In this document: positions 7,643 to 15,958 of the stretch, piece after piece
Numbering within the stretch: position 1 is the first letter of the stretch
How the letters are laid out: every line of letters starts with the position of its first letter
DNA from: Akkermansia muciniphila
GTDB taxonomy: Bacteria > Verrucomicrobiota > Verrucomicrobiia > Verrucomicrobiales > Verrucomicrobiaceae
Reading direction: 5' to 3'
Assembly: GCA_945882215.1 (NCBI GenBank)
Contig: CAMCWM010000020.1
Coordinates: 1-43,401 of the forward strand
Length of the DNA: 43,401 nucleotides
Made by a program: the position numbers and the translations under genes
Notes under the pieces: generated by a model
Database searches by the model: none
What the model was told of the DNA's origin: nothing
Seen by the model: the letters and a program-made list of their open reading frames with translations, nothing else

Positions 7643-8623
7643 TCACTTCCGCTGCCACTTGTCGTCTTTCTCCATCACGGAGCGCGGGCCTTCGCCGTTG
7701 AGCCAGGCTTTGGCCTCGACATCGCCTTTGAGGAAGGCATCGAAAAAGGCGGTGCTGAGGGCGAGGATGACGCGGTGGTGGTTGGGATTGCGATTCGCGC
7801 CTTCACCGGGGAGGGAGCGTTCGCCGAAGGCACCGTGCTCGGCGTTGTTGAGCACGAGTTCGTATTTGTCGCCGGGAGGCAGCGCGGGATAGACGCCGAG
7901 ACGTGAGTCGAGATCGCCGCCGATGGTCATGGCACCGATTCGGGCGACGTCTTTTGTTCCTGTCATGAGCAGCCATGGCAACGTCACACAGCCGAAGGCA
8001 CGCTCGGCGCTGCCTGCGGCGGGCACGCTGGGACTCATGGCTACGGCGGCTTTGATGCGTGGATCGGTGAAGCGTGCGCCGCCGACGGGCAGGCTTTGGC
8101 CGCTCACAGCCTGCGTCGTCACGGCACCGAAAGAATGACCGGACATGCCCACGCGGGTGAGATCGAGCCTGCCACGCAAGGCGTGGGCTTCTTCCGCATG
8201 CCAACGAGTGAGTTGATCGAGCACCGCCGGGATGTCGGCCACGCGCAGCATGAAGTTTTCGAGGCTCGCGGCCTGTTTCATCGCCAACGGGATCTGCGCG
8301 GGGCGTTGGCCGCGCCACACGGATTCATCGCTGCCGGGATGCTGCACAAAGACGACCGCGTAGCCGCGTGCGGACCAGTGCTTGCCGAGATAGGGGTTGT
8401 TTTGGCACGAACCGCCGAGTCCGTGGCTGAAAAGTACCACTGGCGCGGCTTGGGTCGTCGCGGGCAGATACACGCGAATCGGCAAAGCGCGGTCGCGTTT
8501 CGCGTCCTGCACGGTGAAGTCGAGCGGAGCCGTCAAAGCGGCCTCAGGCAACTTCAGCGGGTCATAAGCAAAAACCGCCGTGACAGCGAAACTGGTGAAA
8601 AGGGCGAAAACGAGGGACTTCAT
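7643..8623 (-). CDS. Exported alpha/beta hydrolase of the dienelactone hydrolase/PAF-acetylhydrolase type
   Basis: A 326-residue protein with a signal peptide (MKSLVFALFTSFAVTAVFAYDP). The oxyanion region 'VVLFSHGLGGS' (about residues 62-72) and nucleophile elbow 'GMSGHSFGAV' (Ser164) are typical of the platelet-activating-factor acetylhydrolase-like branch of alpha/beta hydrolases. An Asp in 'LLMTGTKDVARIG' and His in 'LVLNNAEHGAFGE' could complete the triad. These enzymes cleave small esters; the natural substrate is unknown. It is the first gene of the minus-strand run and faces the divergent serine hydrolase gene across a 124-bp gap, which must contain promoters for both directions, although no convincing -35/-10 pair was recognised there. 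Confidence 0.84.
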   Translation of the reverse strand: MKSLVFALFTSFAVTAVFAYDPLKLPEAALTAPLDFTVQDAKRDRALPIRVYLPATTQAAPVVLFSHGLGGSCQNNPYLGKHWSARGYAVVFVQHPGSDESVWRGQRPAQIPLAMKQAASLENFMLRVADIPAVLDQLTRWHAEEAHALRGRLDLTRVGMSGHSFGAVTTQAVSGQSLPVGGARFTDPRIKAAVAMSPSVPAAGSAERAFGCVTLPWLLMTGTKDVARIGAMTIGGDLDSRLGVYPALPPGDKYELVLNNAEHGAFGERSLPGEGANRNPNHHRVILALSTAFFDAFLKGDVEAKAWLNGEGPRSVMEKDDKWQRK

Positions 8624-8747
8624 GGCTTTGGAGTCTTTTTGGAACTCCGCGCAATGGAAGTGGTCGCTTCATTGTTCACCTTCCGGCTCGAAAGAGTGCG
8701 CCCGTGTGCCGAGTTCACATGCCGTCGCTGCTTCAAACCACTCCACC

Positions 8748-9872
8748 ATGATTTATCGCCCCATCGCCTTCCTTCGCATCAGTCTCATGCTGCTCGTCAG
8801 CACCTTGGCTGCTCATTCCGCTGACAAAGCTCTGTCACGAAGCACGCCGGAGCAGCAGGGCATCTCGTCGGCTGCGGTGCGTGACTTCATCGAGACGGCG
8901 GACAAGCAGATCCACACGCTGCACAGCTTCATGCTCGTGCGTCATGGTCAGGTCATCGCGGAGGCGTGGTGGAAGCCGGAGTCGGCGGAGAAGCGGCACG
9001 TCATGTGGTCGCTGAGCAAGAGCTTCACCTCCACCGCCATCGGGCTCGCGGTCGCCGAGGGGAAGCTCACACTCGATGATCCCGTGCTGAAGTTTTTCCC
9101 CAATGAGGCGCCTGCGGAGGCGAGCGAGAACCTCAAGGCCATGCGCGTGCGTGACCTGCTCTCGATGAGCGGCGGGCACGAGGTGGAGCCGAAGTTTGGT
9201 TTCGACACCGGCCCGTCGGTGAAGGGTTTCCTAGCGCATCCGGTCACGCAGAAACCGGGCACGTTTTTCCGCTACAACACGCCCGGCAGCTACATGCTCT
9301 CCGCCATCATCACGAAGACCACCGGCCAGACCGTGCTCGATTACCTCAAGCCGCGTCTCTTTGAGCCGCTCGGCATCGAAAGTCCCGTCTGGGACTCCAG
9401 CGCGGAGGGCCACAGCCTTGGCGGATATGGCCTGCACATCCGCACGGAGGACATCGCGAAGTTTGGTCAGCTCTACCTGCAACGCGGCAAGTGGAAGGGG
9501 CAGCAATTGCTCACGGAAAAATGGGTCGAAGAAGCCACCTCGAAGCACGTGGATAACTCCAAAGCTCCGAGCGGCAAAACGTCCGACTGGCAGCAAGGCT
9601 ATGGCTTTCAATTCTGGCGCTGCCAGCACAACTGCTTCCGTGGTGACGGCCGCGATGGCCAAATCTGCCTCGTGATCCCCGAGCACGACGCCGTCATCGC
9701 CATCACCGCACAAACCGGCCAGATGCAGACCGAACTCGACCTCGTGTGGGAGAAGTTGCTGCCCGCCTTCGCCAAAGAAGCGCTCCCCGCAAACACCGCC
9801 GAACACGAAAAGCTCCAGCAAGCCGCCGCGAACCTCACCGCGCATCCCGCGCCGCCGAAGAAGGCGAAGTGA
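8748..9872 (+). CDS. Exported serine hydrolase, beta-lactamase/PBP-like (class C fold)
   Basis: A 374-residue protein with a signal peptide (residues 1-25, ending AAHSAD). It has the S-x-x-K catalytic motif in 'MWSLSKSFTSTAIG' (Ser88, Lys91) and the second-motif tyrosine in 'FRYNTPGSYML' (Tyr176), followed by 'LGGYGLHIRTEDIAKFGQLYL', a conserved stretch of the PF00144 family. Such proteins act as esterases, D-amino peptidases or beta-lactamases, and the precise activity cannot be told. The ATG at 8748 is chosen because it starts the signal peptide; the frame is open for 56 further codons upstream, but these look non-coding. The C-terminus ends in a lysine-rich tail (PPKKAK). The esterase gene follows 38 bp downstream on the same strand. 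Confidence 0.88.
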   Translation: MIYRPIAFLRISLMLLVSTLAAHSADKALSRSTPEQQGISSAAVRDFIETADKQIHTLHSFMLVRHGQVIAEAWWKPESAEKRHVMWSLSKSFTSTAIGLAVAEGKLTLDDPVLKFFPNEAPAEASENLKAMRVRDLLSMSGGHEVEPKFGFDTGPSVKGFLAHPVTQKPGTFFRYNTPGSYMLSAIITKTTGQTVLDYLKPRLFEPLGIESPVWDSSAEGHSLGGYGLHIRTEDIAKFGQLYLQRGKWKGQQLLTEKWVEEATSKHVDNSKAPSGKTSDWQQGYGFQFWRCQHNCFRGDGRDGQICLVIPEHDAVIAITAQTGQMQTELDLVWEKLLPAFAKEALPANTAEHEKLQQAAANLTAHPAPPKKAK

Positions 9873-9910
9873 CCACTCATTGAAACGCTGTTTACGCACA
9901 CCGCTCCATC

Positions 9911-10936
9911 ATGAAACGCCTCCTCCTTGCTCTCGCCTGCTTCACCTCGCACCCAGCCGCTGAAACCTACACTGAGAACCCCGGCAAAGAGGGCGATGGT
10001 GCCTTTGAGGTCGGGCCAGAATACAAGCTCGATCCTGATTTGACGGACAAAGGCAACGCGAAGGGCAAGACGTTCACGTTTTCGATGAAGCTGGCCGACA
10101 GCAAGGTCTTCGACGGCAAGGACAAGACGTTGGAGCCGGATAAGAAGAAGGTGAACACCGAGCGGAAGATCACGGTGTATGTGCCTGCGGCTTATAAGGA
10201 CGGACAGAAGGCTCCGCTGTTTGTCATTCACGATGGGCCAGGGCAGTTGAAGCTCATCAGCCATGCGCTCGACAATCTCACGATTTCCAAGGACGCGAAG
10301 CGCAAGCTGCCGGCGTTTGTGTGCATCGCAGTGCAGAATGGCGGCAACGATGGCAAGAACAGCGAGCGCGGTCTGGAGTATGATACGATGTCGGATCGCC
10401 TCGCGCGGTTCATTCACGACGAGGTGCTGCCCGCCGTGCTCAGCAACGCCGAGATTCGCGCTGCGTATCCGAAGTTCGCGCTCACGGAGAACCCGTGGGG
10501 CCGTGCGGTGATGGGTTGCAGCTCCGGCGGCGCTGCCGCGCTGACGATGGGCTGGTTTCGCCCGGATTGGTTCCGCCGCATCATCGCCTACTCCGGCACC
10601 TTCGTGGACCAGCAGGACGACGACGCGCCCGAGGAGTCCAAATATCCGCTCGGCGCGTGGGAGTATCACTCCGGCATGAAATTGATCGAAACAAGCGAGC
10701 CGAAGCCGCTGCGCATCTTCACCCACGTCTCCGAAAACGACAACCGCGCCAACGACGCCGAAGAAACCTACCACAACTGGGTCATGGCCGGCATGCGCAC
10801 AAACGTCGCCCTCGACCAGAAAGGCTACCACCACCGCTACGTCTTCAGCAAAAAGACCGGCCACTGCGACAAGCGGGTTTTCGAACACACTCTCGCCGAC
10901 ACGCTCGTGTGGCTGTGGAGTGGGTGGGAGGGGTGA
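9911..10936 (+). CDS. Exported esterase of the Fes/IroE-like (PF00756) family
   Basis: A 341-residue alpha/beta-fold esterase with a short signal peptide (MKRLLLALACFTSHPAAE). 'KITVYVPAAYKDGQKAPLFVIHDG' (about residues 86-109) matches the first strands of the enterochelin-esterase-like family, 'GRAVMGCSSGGAA' holds the nucleophile (Ser204 in GCSSG), and the C-terminal 'KKTGHCDKRVFEH' likely carries the histidine. In PVC bacteria such secreted esterases commonly act on feruloyl or acetyl esters of polysaccharides; that is a family-level inference. It shares its fold with the middle domain of the three-domain protein at 11508-13691. It is probably co-transcribed with the serine hydrolase 38 bp upstream. 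Confidence 0.85.
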   Translation: MKRLLLALACFTSHPAAETYTENPGKEGDGAFEVGPEYKLDPDLTDKGNAKGKTFTFSMKLADSKVFDGKDKTLEPDKKKVNTERKITVYVPAAYKDGQKAPLFVIHDGPGQLKLISHALDNLTISKDAKRKLPAFVCIAVQNGGNDGKNSERGLEYDTMSDRLARFIHDEVLPAVLSNAEIRAAYPKFALTENPWGRAVMGCSSGGAAALTMGWFRPDWFRRIIAYSGTFVDQQDDDAPEESKYPLGAWEYHSGMKLIETSEPKPLRIFTHVSENDNRANDAEETYHNWVMAGMRTNVALDQKGYHHRYVFSKKTGHCDKRVFEHTLADTLVWLWSGWEG

Positions 10937-10984
10937 GGCAAGAAACTTGACCCGAATGCTGGATTCAGTCTGCTTGTGACACTC

Positions 10985-11260
10985 ATGAAACCGCCCGACG
11001 AGAAAGTTGAAATCCAGGACGGCCACTATGTCCTGATCATCGTGCAGAACGGCAAGGTGAGCCACTTCACGCCGAATGTGAGCCTGTCGCACGCCGACTT
11101 CGTCAAACGCACCGTCGGCACGCTGCCCTCCGATGCCTGGGTCGGCTCCGCGACGAAAAACGATGGTTATCTGACGGCGATCAACTCCTACACCTTCTAC
11201 CAAAACCAGCTTCCAGCCCCGCCGGAGATTCAAAGCGTGGTGAAGGCGCAGTTTTGCTGA
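10985..11260 (+). CDS. Small unknown protein (91 residues)
   Basis: An open frame of 91 residues starting MKPPDEKVEIQDGHYVLIIV and ending VVKAQFC. A GTG three codons upstream (10976) is an alternative start. There is no signal peptide, membrane segment or recognisable motif. The composition is that of a normal soluble protein, with a predicted strand-rich N-terminus and a mixed C-terminus. It starts 48 bp after the esterase gene on the same strand, so it may be the last gene of that small operon. No function is proposed. The frame is supported by protein-like composition and the absence of a better frame on either strand. Confidence 0.55.
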   Translation: MKPPDEKVEIQDGHYVLIIVQNGKVSHFTPNVSLSHADFVKRTVGTLPSDAWVGSATKNDGYLTAINSYTFYQNQLPAPPEIQSVVKAQFC

Positions 11261-11300
11261 GACGTGACCGAGTTGGAGTGTGGTTCGCCATCGTTGCGCC

Positions 11301-11432
11301 AGCAAAGTGGCCATCTCGCTCCGTCGAGATGAGCGGAAGACTTCCGCAGGCTGACTGCGTGTCGGATGTTCGTGAACCGTTGAACTTGCCACACCTTGGC
11401 TTCCTCTCGCGGAGCGAGAGGGCTACTTTGCT
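11301..11432. repeat. REP-like inverted pair, AGCAAAGTRGCC family
   Basis: A copy on the plus strand at 11301-11331 and a copy on the minus strand at 11402-11432 share AGCAAAGT-R-GCC-M-TCTCGCTCCG and then the complementary stem arm. The first forms the hairpin CATCTCG/CGAGATG (11312-11318, 11325-11331) and the second CCTCTCG/CGAGAGG (11403-11409, 11415-11421). Each stem is preceded by GTGG or GTAG, the REP-type tetranucleotide position. A third perfect hairpin GCGGAAG-A-CTTCCGC (11333-11347) lies between them. Weaker similarity extends a further 15-18 bp outward on both sides. It sits in the 247-bp convergent gap between the unknown small gene and the three-domain esterase gene. Confidence 0.72.
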
Positions 11433-11487
11433 TCGCCGTTGCGATGGCGATGTGGTTGTTATCGATACCGTGTTTATGCGTCTGACG

Positions 11488-11511
11488 GCTTCGATTGCCA
11501 ATTGAAGCTAC
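11488..11511. repeat. Single GTAG-REP related to the RAYT-flanking repeats
   Basis: GCTTCGATTG at 11488-11497 and CAATTGAAGC at 11499-11508 form the same hairpin as the second half of the REPINs at 4.0 and 4.7 kb, with one base change in the right arm, followed by CTAC. Only one half of the REPIN is present. On the minus strand the GTAG tetranucleotide supplies the TAG stop codon of the gene at 11508-13691, as in REPIN copy B with the alpha/beta hydrolase. Confidence 0.75.
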
Positions 11512-13691
11512 AGCTTATTCGGCACCACCTTCGTCCACGGCGACCAAGCGCCGAGCGCGTGCTGCTGGATCTTGCGTTTCCAGATCTTGTTTCCGCAGAA
11601 GGCATAGATGGTGTCTTTGTCCTTGCCTCCAATGGCGACGCCGGTGACGCGACCGCGGTCGGGGACGGTGAGGATGACCTGGGTGGGGCCGTCGTCGGCA
11701 CTGATTTGGATGCCGCTCTTGGTGGCGATGAATTGACGGCCTTCCTGCGAGTAGCAGAGGCATTCCGCGCCTGCGTCGTCGTCCCAATCGTGGACGTGGA
11801 GGTGGAAGAAGCGCTCTTTGTGAATGAGCGAGCCGTCGTCGGCGATTTGATAGCTGTAGGCCCACTTCGAGTGGCCTTCGCCGACGGAGAGGAGCCATTG
11901 ATCGGGACGGAAGGCCATGCCGGTGGCGAATTTGATGCCCGCATCGACCTGCTTCTTCTGACCGTCCTTGATGAGCCACACGCTGCCGCCGTTGTTGGGC
12001 TTCTTGGCGTCGTTGTCGGTGACGTAGAGGCTGCCGTTCGGATGCGCGAGGATGCTGTGGCCGGTGAGGCCGTCCAAAACGAGGCTCGAGTGGCCGCTGG
12101 CATCGTAGCGGAGAAGTTGGCCGGATTTCTCGGAGATGGTGTAAAGCGATCCATCGGCCGCGACAGTGACACCGTGTGCGTTGCCGGTTTTTTCGGCGAA
12201 AACGCTGATTTGATCATCGAGGCCGATGCGGTGGATTTTATCGGCGGTGGTGTCGGCGAAGAAGATCTCGCCGTTTGGCGCGGTGGAAGGTCCGCGGGTG
12301 CTTTTGAAGCCTTCGGCGACGAGTTTCCAGTCTTCGCCGGGGAGGAGGATTTCCTGCGCTCGCGGGGCGCTGGGGCCTGCTTTGACCTTCGCAGGCCAGT
12401 CTTTCCAAAGATAAGCCATCGCCTCTTGCCGGTTCTCGCCGTAGCCCGCGACGTGCTTGCCTTCGATGGTGCGGAACTGGTAATCGTAGCCGGAAAACTT
12501 CAGCGCCTTGTCCATTTCTTGGTCGAGCAGGAACCAGTCGCCCGCGGCGTTTTCCATGTCGCGTGTGCCGGTCGTCAAAAACGAGCGGATGGGCCGCGCC
12601 TCGAACTTGCGCACCATGGTGGGGAACTCATGCCCGCCGCGAAACGCGACCCAACTGCCGCTCGCTGCATACACGCGGCTGAAGGCCTCCGGTCGATGCC
12701 AAGCCGCGGTGAAGGCCGCGATGCCGCCGCTGCTGCCTCCGGCGATGCAGCGGTCGTTGCCGCTGGTGCTCAAGTTGAGCTGATACTGCTTCGCGACATA
12801 GGGCAGCAGCTCTTCGTCAAAGAAGCGCACGTTGTTGTCGCTGATGCCGTCGTATTCAAAGTCGCGATTGCGCCGACCTGCCGTGCCTTTCATCGGCGCA
12901 GGCACCTCGCCAGGCCGCACAAAGACACCGACCATCACGGGAATCTCCTTCGTGGCGATCATCGTCTCCAAGGCGGTCTTTTCGCGCGGATTGAAGCCAT
13001 CGGTCTTCACGTAAACGCACGCGGGTTTGCTGGCGTCGTATTGCGCGGGGATGAAGACGCTGACCTCACGCACGGTGCCGGGGAAGACTTTGCTCTGCGA
13101 GAAAGTGAAGGTCTCGATGCGGCCGGGGAGGACGGCTTCGGGCTTGATGGCGGGCGATGTGTAAGTCGGAGCAACCGGGGACTGCTGCACCACATTGCTG
13201 CCTGCGAGCGGTCGCACGAACCACTGCAAATGCGAATCGCCCTTCCGGTGCTGCCAGAGATCGACCTTCGCGCCAACTTCCTTTTTGCCGCCGAGATGAT
13301 CGAGCCCCATGCCGGGTGCGTGCTTCGGCTCGATGGCGTAGCTGCCGTTGTCCTGCTTCGTGAGCGCCCAAAGCTGTGCGTCAGATTTGGTGTCCTTCGC
13401 GAGGAGGACCTTCGTGCCATTTGTCGTGCCTGCGCCTTCTACGGTGAGTGCGAGGCCGGGCAGCGAGGCCGGCATGAGCCAGTTCCAACCATCGCCCCGC
13501 GGCTGGATGATCCATTTCTGATTCGGCGTGTTCGCCGGTTTGCTGATGGAGACGACGTCGCCTTCCTTCGAGTCACCGACGACTTCCAAAACGAAGTCGG
13601 GCGCGCTCACGGGCACGATTTGGTAGGTGCCCCAGTCTTCGGCGAAGGCGGCGGTGGTGAGGATCGTGAAAAGGAGAAGGATTGGCTTCAT
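11508..13691 (-). CDS. Exported ricin-lectin / esterase / SMP-30 (gluconolactonase-like) three-domain protein
   Basis: A 727-residue protein with a signal peptide (MKPILLLFTILTTAAFAED). Residues of about 20-165 form a ricin-type beta-trefoil with three QxW-like repeats ('NQKWIIQ', 'AQLWALT', 'LQWFVRP'). Residues of about 190-440 are a Fes-type esterase (PF00756; nucleophile in 'AGGSSGGIAAF' near residue 318, with 'VAGYGENRQEAMAYLWKDWP' near the end). Residues of about 450-725 are an SMP-30/gluconolactonase propeller ('LVAEGFKSTRGPSTAPNGEIFF', 'HGVTVAADGSLYTI', 'NGSLYVTDN'). The lectin would target a glycan, the esterase remove acyl groups and the propeller act as lactonase or binding domain; this division of labour is inferred. 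It is the last gene of the aldolase-sialidase operon, 60 bp after the previous gene. Confidence 0.88.
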   Translation of the reverse strand: MKPILLLFTILTTAAFAEDWGTYQIVPVSAPDFVLEVVGDSKEGDVVSISKPANTPNQKWIIQPRGDGWNWLMPASLPGLALTVEGAGTTNGTKVLLAKDTKSDAQLWALTKQDNGSYAIEPKHAPGMGLDHLGGKKEVGAKVDLWQHRKGDSHLQWFVRPLAGSNVVQQSPVAPTYTSPAIKPEAVLPGRIETFTFSQSKVFPGTVREVSVFIPAQYDASKPACVYVKTDGFNPREKTALETMIATKEIPVMVGVFVRPGEVPAPMKGTAGRRNRDFEYDGISDNNVRFFDEELLPYVAKQYQLNLSTSGNDRCIAGGSSGGIAAFTAAWHRPEAFSRVYAASGSWVAFRGGHEFPTMVRKFEARPIRSFLTTGTRDMENAAGDWFLLDQEMDKALKFSGYDYQFRTIEGKHVAGYGENRQEAMAYLWKDWPAKVKAGPSAPRAQEILLPGEDWKLVAEGFKSTRGPSTAPNGEIFFADTTADKIHRIGLDDQISVFAEKTGNAHGVTVAADGSLYTISEKSGQLLRYDASGHSSLVLDGLTGHSILAHPNGSLYVTDNDAKKPNNGGSVWLIKDGQKKQVDAGIKFATGMAFRPDQWLLSVGEGHSKWAYSYQIADDGSLIHKERFFHLHVHDWDDDAGAECLCYSQEGRQFIATKSGIQISADDGPTQVILTVPDRGRVTGVAIGGKDKDTIYAFCGNKIWKRKIQQHALGAWSPWTKVVPNKL

Positions 13692-13751
13692 GCGGATCAG
13701 TGGCGATGCAGGTAAACGGGCATGGCGAAGGAAAGTTCGCGGAGCCTTCCG

Positions 13752-14891
13752 CTACTTCGCAGGCGGCGTCCAAAGCGTGGCTTCGACGGCGCGATCGGAG
13801 GCTTTGGGGCCATTGAAGTAGTAGGCGGTGAGAATGCGACCATCTGGGCGAACGAGCGTGCGCGGATAGCCGAGATCGCCATCGAAGCCGTCATCGCGGA
13901 GGATGATCTCGGGTGTCCAGGTCTTGCCATCGTCACTGCTGAGGCGTGCGCGGATGCCGAAGGGCTTTTTGCGATGGCCGTAGGTCACGCACAGGCGGCC
14001 ATCGGGCAGCAAAACGGTGGCGGGTGGATTGCCGCCGATGTTGCCAGTGACATTGCTGACTTTGGACCACGTCTTGCCGGGTTCGTCGCTGTGCCAGAGT
14101 TCGATGGTGTAGTCAGGCTTGCCTTTGCGAAGTGTGGTAAGCAGCGCCCCGCCAGCCGTTCGCACGCTGCTGGGCATGATGGCGAAACCGCCCTTCGGTG
14201 GCTCCTCGCCGATGAAGCCCTGCAACTTCCAGGTCAGTCCACCGTCCGTCGTGCGGGCACAGAAGACGCGACCTTCTTTATTGTCCGATTTCTTGCCGCA
14301 ACTGCCAAACATGAGGCACTCACGCGGCCCGATTGGAATCAAGTCGGTGCGCGTGGAGATGCCGTCCACGCCTTCGACATCGAACTTGAACGGCCCCTGC
14401 CAGATCTTGCAGCGATCCTGCGTCGTGTAGAACCACGACGGGCCGACGTGCAGGCTTTTGAAGCGGAACATCATCGCGAAATCCGGCGCGGTGAAGTCGA
14501 GCGGTTCCTGCAAGGCAACAGCCTCGGGCTCGTTCTTCCGGTCCGAGTAAGGCTGATCCGCCTCGACCTTCCATGTCTTCCCACCGTCGAGACTGCGAGC
14601 CTGCACGCGATGACTCGGCTTCGTGCGGTCGATGCGATGATCAGTGGTCGTCTCCTTGTAGTAAGTCGCCGTGAAGCCCACGACAAGTTCATCGCCCCAC
14701 TGCCAAAGCCCCTGATTCGCCGGCCAGCCGCCGTAGCGACCGGCTTCTTTGTAAACGATCACATTCTCCTGCGTCGCGGGTTTCAGTGTCAGATGGGCGA
14801 CTTGCGCGGCCCCTTCATCCGCGACTTCGAGTTTGGCATCGGCAGCGATGATAGACGCTGATGATAGCAGAAGAATGCAGAGTGCCTTCAT
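13752..14891 (-). CDS. Exported sialidase-like BNR propeller protein
   Basis: A 379-residue protein with a signal peptide (MKALCILLLSSASIIAADAK). The start at 14889-14891 is chosen to begin that peptide; the frame extends six codons further upstream. Asp boxes are visible at 'SLDGGKTWKVE', 'TTDGGLTWKLQ', 'HSDEPGKTWSKV' and 'SSDDGKTWTPE'. The early segment 'YGGWPANQGLWQWGDELVVGF' fits the first blade of exo-sialidase-type propellers. True sialidases need an Arg triad and a Tyr/Glu pair that cannot be confirmed by eye, so the substrate is open. The upstream BNR_2 gene ends 5 bp before this start, which indicates a shared transcript with the aldolase. Confidence 0.84.
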   Translation of the reverse strand: MKALCILLLSSASIIAADAKLEVADEGAAQVAHLTLKPATQENVIVYKEAGRYGGWPANQGLWQWGDELVVGFTATYYKETTTDHRIDRTKPSHRVQARSLDGGKTWKVEADQPYSDRKNEPEAVALQEPLDFTAPDFAMMFRFKSLHVGPSWFYTTQDRCKIWQGPFKFDVEGVDGISTRTDLIPIGPRECLMFGSCGKKSDNKEGRVFCARTTDGGLTWKLQGFIGEEPPKGGFAIMPSSVRTAGGALLTTLRKGKPDYTIELWHSDEPGKTWSKVSNVTGNIGGNPPATVLLPDGRLCVTYGHRKKPFGIRARLSSDDGKTWTPEIILRDDGFDGDLGYPRTLVRPDGRILTAYYFNGPKASDRAVEATLWTPPAK

Positions 14892-14896
14892 GCAGA

Positions 14897-15949
14897 TCAC
14901 TGCGGCCACTGGCCGTCCACCATGGGTTTGGAGGTCAGCTTGGCGGGATCAATGACGACGTGCTTCACCTTCTGGCGCTTCCAGGTGTAGGTGATGTGGA
15001 CGAGGCCGTCCTTCGTCTGGATGATCGCCGGATAGCTGAACTCCTTCTTCGGCTCGTCTTCAAAGACCAGCGCGGCCTCCCAGGTCTTGCCGTCCTTGCT
15101 CATGGCGAGGTTCAGCGGGCTGCGGCCTCTGACGGTATGATTGTAGATGAGCAGATGGCGGCCATCGGAGAGAGTGACAGCATCGGTGCCGGAGTTCGGA
15201 TTCGGCAACTCAGTGAGCGAAATCTCGCCCCATGTCTTGCCCGCGTCGTCGGAGTTGATTTGGAAGACTTTGCCTTGCTTGGAGCGACCCAACGCCATGA
15301 GCTTGTCGCCACCGAAGTCGAGAATGCTCGGCTGAATGGCTCCCACGGTGACGCCGTCGTGCAGCAGCTCGGTGCGTGTCCAGGTTTTGCCGAGATCAGC
15401 CGTGCGCTCGAAGTAGATGGCCCACTTGCTGGGCTTTTCATCGGTCTCGTTGCTCGTGGGGCAAAGGATGTCGCCATTGGGCAACTGCACCGGTTTGTTC
15501 TTGATGGGACCGAAGATGCCTTTCGGCAGCCTGCTGGCCGCTGACCATGTTTTGCCTCCATCCGAGGAGGTTTTCAGCTCTCCCCACCAGGTGCTCGGCG
15601 ATGGGCCGACTTTATAGAAAAGCATCAACGGTGCTTCACGCGGCTGAAACAGCACCGGATTCCAGGTGGGATGACGAGAGCCGTCTGACTGCACGCCGTT
15701 GGCCGTTTCGAAGCCTTCGGTCCATTTGCCATCCACGAGACGTGAAACCCAGATGCACACGTCCGGGTTCTTTTCCGCCGTGCCGCCGAACCACGCTGAA
15801 ACAAGGCCCGTGGGCGTCTCGGTGATCGTTGTCGCGTGAATCTGCGGGTAAGGGCCGGTGTCGTAGATGTACTCGGTTTTCAAAATGGCGGGGTCTGCGG
15901 CCTGAAGTTGCACCGCAGAGAGGAGGAGAACGGAGAGGAGAGATTTCAT
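14897..15949 (-). CDS. Exported sialidase-family (BNR_2) protein
   Basis: A 350-residue protein with a signal peptide (MKSLLSVLLLSAVQLQAADP). The N-terminal signature 'YPQIHATTITETPTGLVSAWFGG' with 'NPDVCIWVSR' is characteristic of the BNR_2 sialidase-like family (PF13088). Asp boxes follow at 'SSDGGKTWSAA', 'TADLGKTWTRT', 'SDDAGKTWGEI' and 'SKDGKTWEAA'. 'FQPREAPLMLFYKVG' and 'NKPVQLPNGDILCPTSNE' are further family landmarks. Members are exported exo-glycosidases or are uncharacterised. The gene lies 9 bp downstream of the aldolase gene and 5 bp upstream of the next sialidase-like gene; this adjacency to an NAL-like aldolase supports a sialic-acid-like or ulosonic-acid substrate. Confidence 0.86.
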   Translation of the reverse strand: MKSLLSVLLLSAVQLQAADPAILKTEYIYDTGPYPQIHATTITETPTGLVSAWFGGTAEKNPDVCIWVSRLVDGKWTEGFETANGVQSDGSRHPTWNPVLFQPREAPLMLFYKVGPSPSTWWGELKTSSDGGKTWSAASRLPKGIFGPIKNKPVQLPNGDILCPTSNETDEKPSKWAIYFERTADLGKTWTRTELLHDGVTVGAIQPSILDFGGDKLMALGRSKQGKVFQINSDDAGKTWGEISLTELPNPNSGTDAVTLSDGRHLLIYNHTVRGRSPLNLAMSKDGKTWEAALVFEDEPKKEFSYPAIIQTKDGLVHITYTWKRQKVKHVVIDPAKLTSKPMVDGQWPQ

Positions 15950-15958
15950 GATGAGGAG

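Noticed and set aside
11439..13715. A plus-strand open frame of 758 codons opposite the three-domain esterase gene
   Set aside because: The minus-strand frame has a signal peptide and three recognisable domains. The plus-strand translation has no motif and starts in intergenic sequence.
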